Shown piece by piece: positions 5,404 through 6,697 of a DNA stretch of 6,697 bases. Source of the DNA: an uncultured Oscillospiraceae bacterium. Lineage in GTDB: Bacteria > Bacillota > Clostridia > Oscillospirales > Oscillospiraceae. The stretch covers positions 1 through 6,697 of the forward strand of contig CAKTSA010000057.1 in NCBI GenBank assembly GCA_934597585.1, written 5' to 3'. The position numbers were made by a program, and so were the translations under genes. The notes under the pieces were generated by a model. The model saw nothing but the letters and a program-made list of their open reading frames with translations. It was not told where the DNA came from and did not search any database. Numbering within the stretch: the stretch's first letter is position 1; every line of letters begins with the position of its first letter.

Positions 5404-6279
5404 ATGGATCGCATCGTAAGAGCCATTTCATCCGACGGCCTGGTCCAGGCCGCCGCCATCTGCAGCCGCGGCCTGACGGAGCGTGCCCGGCAGATCCACA
5501 AGCTGCTGCCAGTGGGCACCGCGGCCCTGGGCCGCACCCTGTCCGCCGCCAGCCTTATGGGCAACGCCCTGAAGGGTGTGGGTGCCAGCCTGACCCTCCA
5601 GATCAAGGGCGGCGGCCCCCTGGGCACCGTCCTGGCCGTGTCCGACAACCAGGGCAACGTCCGGGGCTACGTCACCAACCCCCAGGTGGACATCCCCCTG
5701 CGGCCCGACGGCAAACTGGACGTAGGCGGCGCTGTGGGCCACGAGGGCACCCTGACCGTCATCAAGGACCTCCACATGAAGGAGCCCTACGTGGGCACCA
5801 TCGACCTGCTGGGCGGCGAGATCGCCGAAGACGTGGCCGCCTACTTCGTGGAGTCCGAGCAGATCCCCACCGCCTGCGGACTGGGCGTGCTGGTGGACCG
5901 TGACCAGAGCGTCAAGGCCGCCGGCGGCTATCTCATCCAGCTGCTGCCCGGCGCCACCGAGGATACCATCGTCAAGGTAGAGGGCGGCATCATGGCCGCC
6001 GGCAACGTCTCCGCCATCCTGGACAAGGATGACGACCCGGAGCATATGCTGCGGCAGGTCATGTCGGACTTCGACCTGAAGATCCTGGAGACCTGCCCCG
6101 TGGAGTACCGCTGCTACTGCAGCCGTCAGCGGGTAGAGCGGGCCCTGATCTCCCTGGGCAAAGACGAGCTCCAGCAGATCCTGGACCAGCAAGGCCACTG
6201 CAGCATGACCTGCCAGTTCTGCGACGCGGTGTATGACTTCTCCGCCGAGGAGCTGAAGGCCCTCATCGCCGGCCTGTAA
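5404..6279 (+). CDS. hslO: Hsp33, redox-activated molecular chaperone (291 aa)
   Basis: Cytosolic holdase chaperone that is inactive when reduced with Zn bound. It unfolds and dimerises on disulfide formation during oxidative stress, holding unfolding proteins for DnaK. The N-terminal domain opens with MDRIVRAISSDGLVQAAAI, continues with the ALGRTLSAASLMG block (41-53), and includes GGGPLGTVLAVSDNQGNVRGYV (69-90). The C-terminal redox switch has C237-Y-C239 and C270-Q-F-C273, the CxC...CxxC zinc site with 30 residues between the pairs, as in the family. Two further cysteines, C231 and C266, lie close by. Length matches known Hsp33 proteins. ATG 5404 was chosen over GTG 5395 because AAGGAG (5390-5395) is eight bases before the ATG and overlaps the GTG. 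It is the last gene of the operon; no GC-rich terminator follows, only AT-rich sequence to 6319. Confidence 0.97.
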   Translation: MDRIVRAISSDGLVQAAAICSRGLTERARQIHKLLPVGTAALGRTLSAASLMGNALKGVGASLTLQIKGGGPLGTVLAVSDNQGNVRGYVTNPQVDIPLRPDGKLDVGGAVGHEGTLTVIKDLHMKEPYVGTIDLLGGEIAEDVAAYFVESEQIPTACGLGVLVDRDQSVKAAGGYLIQLLPGATEDTIVKVEGGIMAAGNVSAILDKDDDPEHMLRQVMSDFDLKILETCPVEYRCYCSRQRVERALISLGKDELQQILDQQGHCSMTCQFCDAVYDFSAEELKALIAGL

Positions 6280-6298
6280 GACTCTGGAAAAATTTTTT

Positions 6299-6348
6299 AG
6301 AAAATTTTCGTTTTTCTTGTTGACAGTCGGGGGAACTTTTAGTATAAT
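6299..6348 (+). promoter_or_regulatory. Consensus promoter of the tRNA cluster
   Basis: TTGACA (6320-6325), a 17-base spacer and TATAAT (6343-6348) match the sigma-A consensus at all twelve positions. Upstream lies AT-rich sequence including AGAAAATTTTC (6299-6309), which fits a UP element. The first tRNA starts 31 bases after the -10, leaving a leader of about 25 bases. A perfect promoter is usual for stable RNA genes. Confidence 0.93.
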
Positions 6349-6379
6349 AACACTCGCCGTTTATGAAAGCGGCAAGGAC

Positions 6380-6456
6380 GGGAGCATAGCTCAGCTGGTT
6401 AGAGCACCTGCCTTACAAGCAGGGGGTCACTGGTTCGAGTCCAGTTGTTCCCACCA
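6380..6456 (+). tRNA. tRNA-Val (anticodon TAC)
   Basis: Acceptor stem GGGAGCA (6380-6386) pairs with TGTTCCC (6446-6452) with one G-U, followed by discriminator A and an encoded CCA (6454-6456). The anticodon loop CTTACAA (6412-6418) gives TAC at 6414-6416. D-arm TAGCTCAGCTGGTTAGAGC and T-loop GGTTCGAGTCC are regular. Confidence 0.97.
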
Positions 6457-6463
6457 CTGTCAT

Positions 6464-6540
6464 GGCCAAGTAGTTCAGTTGGTTAGAACGCCAGCCTGTC
6501 ACGCTGGAGGTCGAGGGTTCGAGCCCCTTCTTGGTCGCCA
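6464..6540 (+). tRNA. tRNA-Asp (anticodon GTC)
   Basis: Acceptor GGCCAAG (6464-6470) pairs with CTTGGTC (6530-6536) with one G-U; discriminator G, as expected for tRNA-Asp, then encoded CCA (6538-6540). Anticodon stem CCAGC/GCTGG and loop CTGTCAC (6496-6502) give GTC at 6498-6500. It starts seven bases after tRNA-Val, so both come from one transcript. Confidence 0.97.
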
Positions 6541-6543
6541 TTT

Positions 6544-6619
<76 letters not shown>

Positions 6620-6623
6620 TTTT

Positions 6624-6697
6624 GCGGGCGTAGCTCATCTGGTAGAGCGCGACCTTGCCAAGGTCGAGGTAGCGAGTTCGAGCCTCGTCGCCCGCTC
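6624..6697 (+). tRNA. tRNA-Gly (anticodon GCC), 3' end cut by window
   Basis: Acceptor GCGGGCG (6624-6630) pairs perfectly with CGCCCGC (6689-6695), then discriminator T and the first C of an encoded CCA at the last base. Anticodon stem GACCT/AGGTC frames loop TTGCCAA (6655-6661), giving GCC at 6657-6659. Only the final two bases are missing. Confidence 0.96.

Noticed and set aside
5313..5903. Plus-strand 196-residue frame across the methyltransferase-hslO junction
   Set aside because: It is out of frame with both real genes, and its Pro/Arg/Gly-rich product is a GC-content artefact.
6288..6315. Terminator after hslO
   Set aside because: The only dyad is AAAATTTT repeated, with no GC pairs; it fits an UP element of the tRNA promoter better than an intrinsic terminator.

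Overview
The window looks like chromosome from a low-to-moderate-complexity, GC-rich, Gram-positive gut Clostridia genome (Oscillospiraceae/Ruminococcaceae-like). This is an inference from the YerC-type TrpR-like regulator, the lipoprotein serpin, strong AGGAGG-type ribosome binding sites and GC-rich codon use. No species can be named from sequence alone. Four blocks follow one another.

(1) About 1-2475 is an accessory block that reads as the structural and assembly end of a filamentous-phage (inovirus) prophage. It holds two tandem paralogous small hydrophobic coat-like proteins (114-338 and 377-550), a very strong intrinsic terminator hairpin (559-603), then a Zot/gpI-like Walker ATPase (640-1254). 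Convergent to the ATPase, with one base between the two stop codons, is a complete IS30-family DDE transposase (1256-2254, minus strand). Its own promoter lies upstream at about 2300. The order coat - terminator - Zot ATPase matches the classic filamentous-phage arrangement of very high coat expression and low assembly-ATPase expression. Two long hairpins (2345-2379 and 2394-2475) lie behind the transposase and are candidates for a phage origin/packaging region or an element end. Replication genes would have to lie left of the window; only a possible 30-codon tail of an upstream gene is visible.

(2) About 2476-2716 is non-coding: an AT-rich stretch, then a cluster of three perfect short GC-rich hairpins resembling a dispersed intergenic repeat.

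(3) 2717-4081 (minus strand) encodes a surface lipoprotein serpin with a full serpin fold and an inhibitory-type hinge, divergently arranged from the next block.

(4) 4202-6279 (plus strand) is a compact host operon: a YerC-type TrpR-like regulator, a SAM-dependent methyltransferase whose ATG overlaps the regulator stop (ATGA), and the redox chaperone Hsp33 (hslO). The operon has a sigma-A-type promoter embedded in a 9-bp inverted repeat. A near-perfect consensus promoter at 6320-6348 then drives a tightly packed tRNA cluster Val(TAC)-Asp(GTC)-Phe(GAA)-Gly(GCC); the last tRNA is cut by the window edge.

The most notable content is the Gram-positive inovirus module with its paired coat genes and abutting IS30-type transposase. 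Next are the hairpin region and the serpin.
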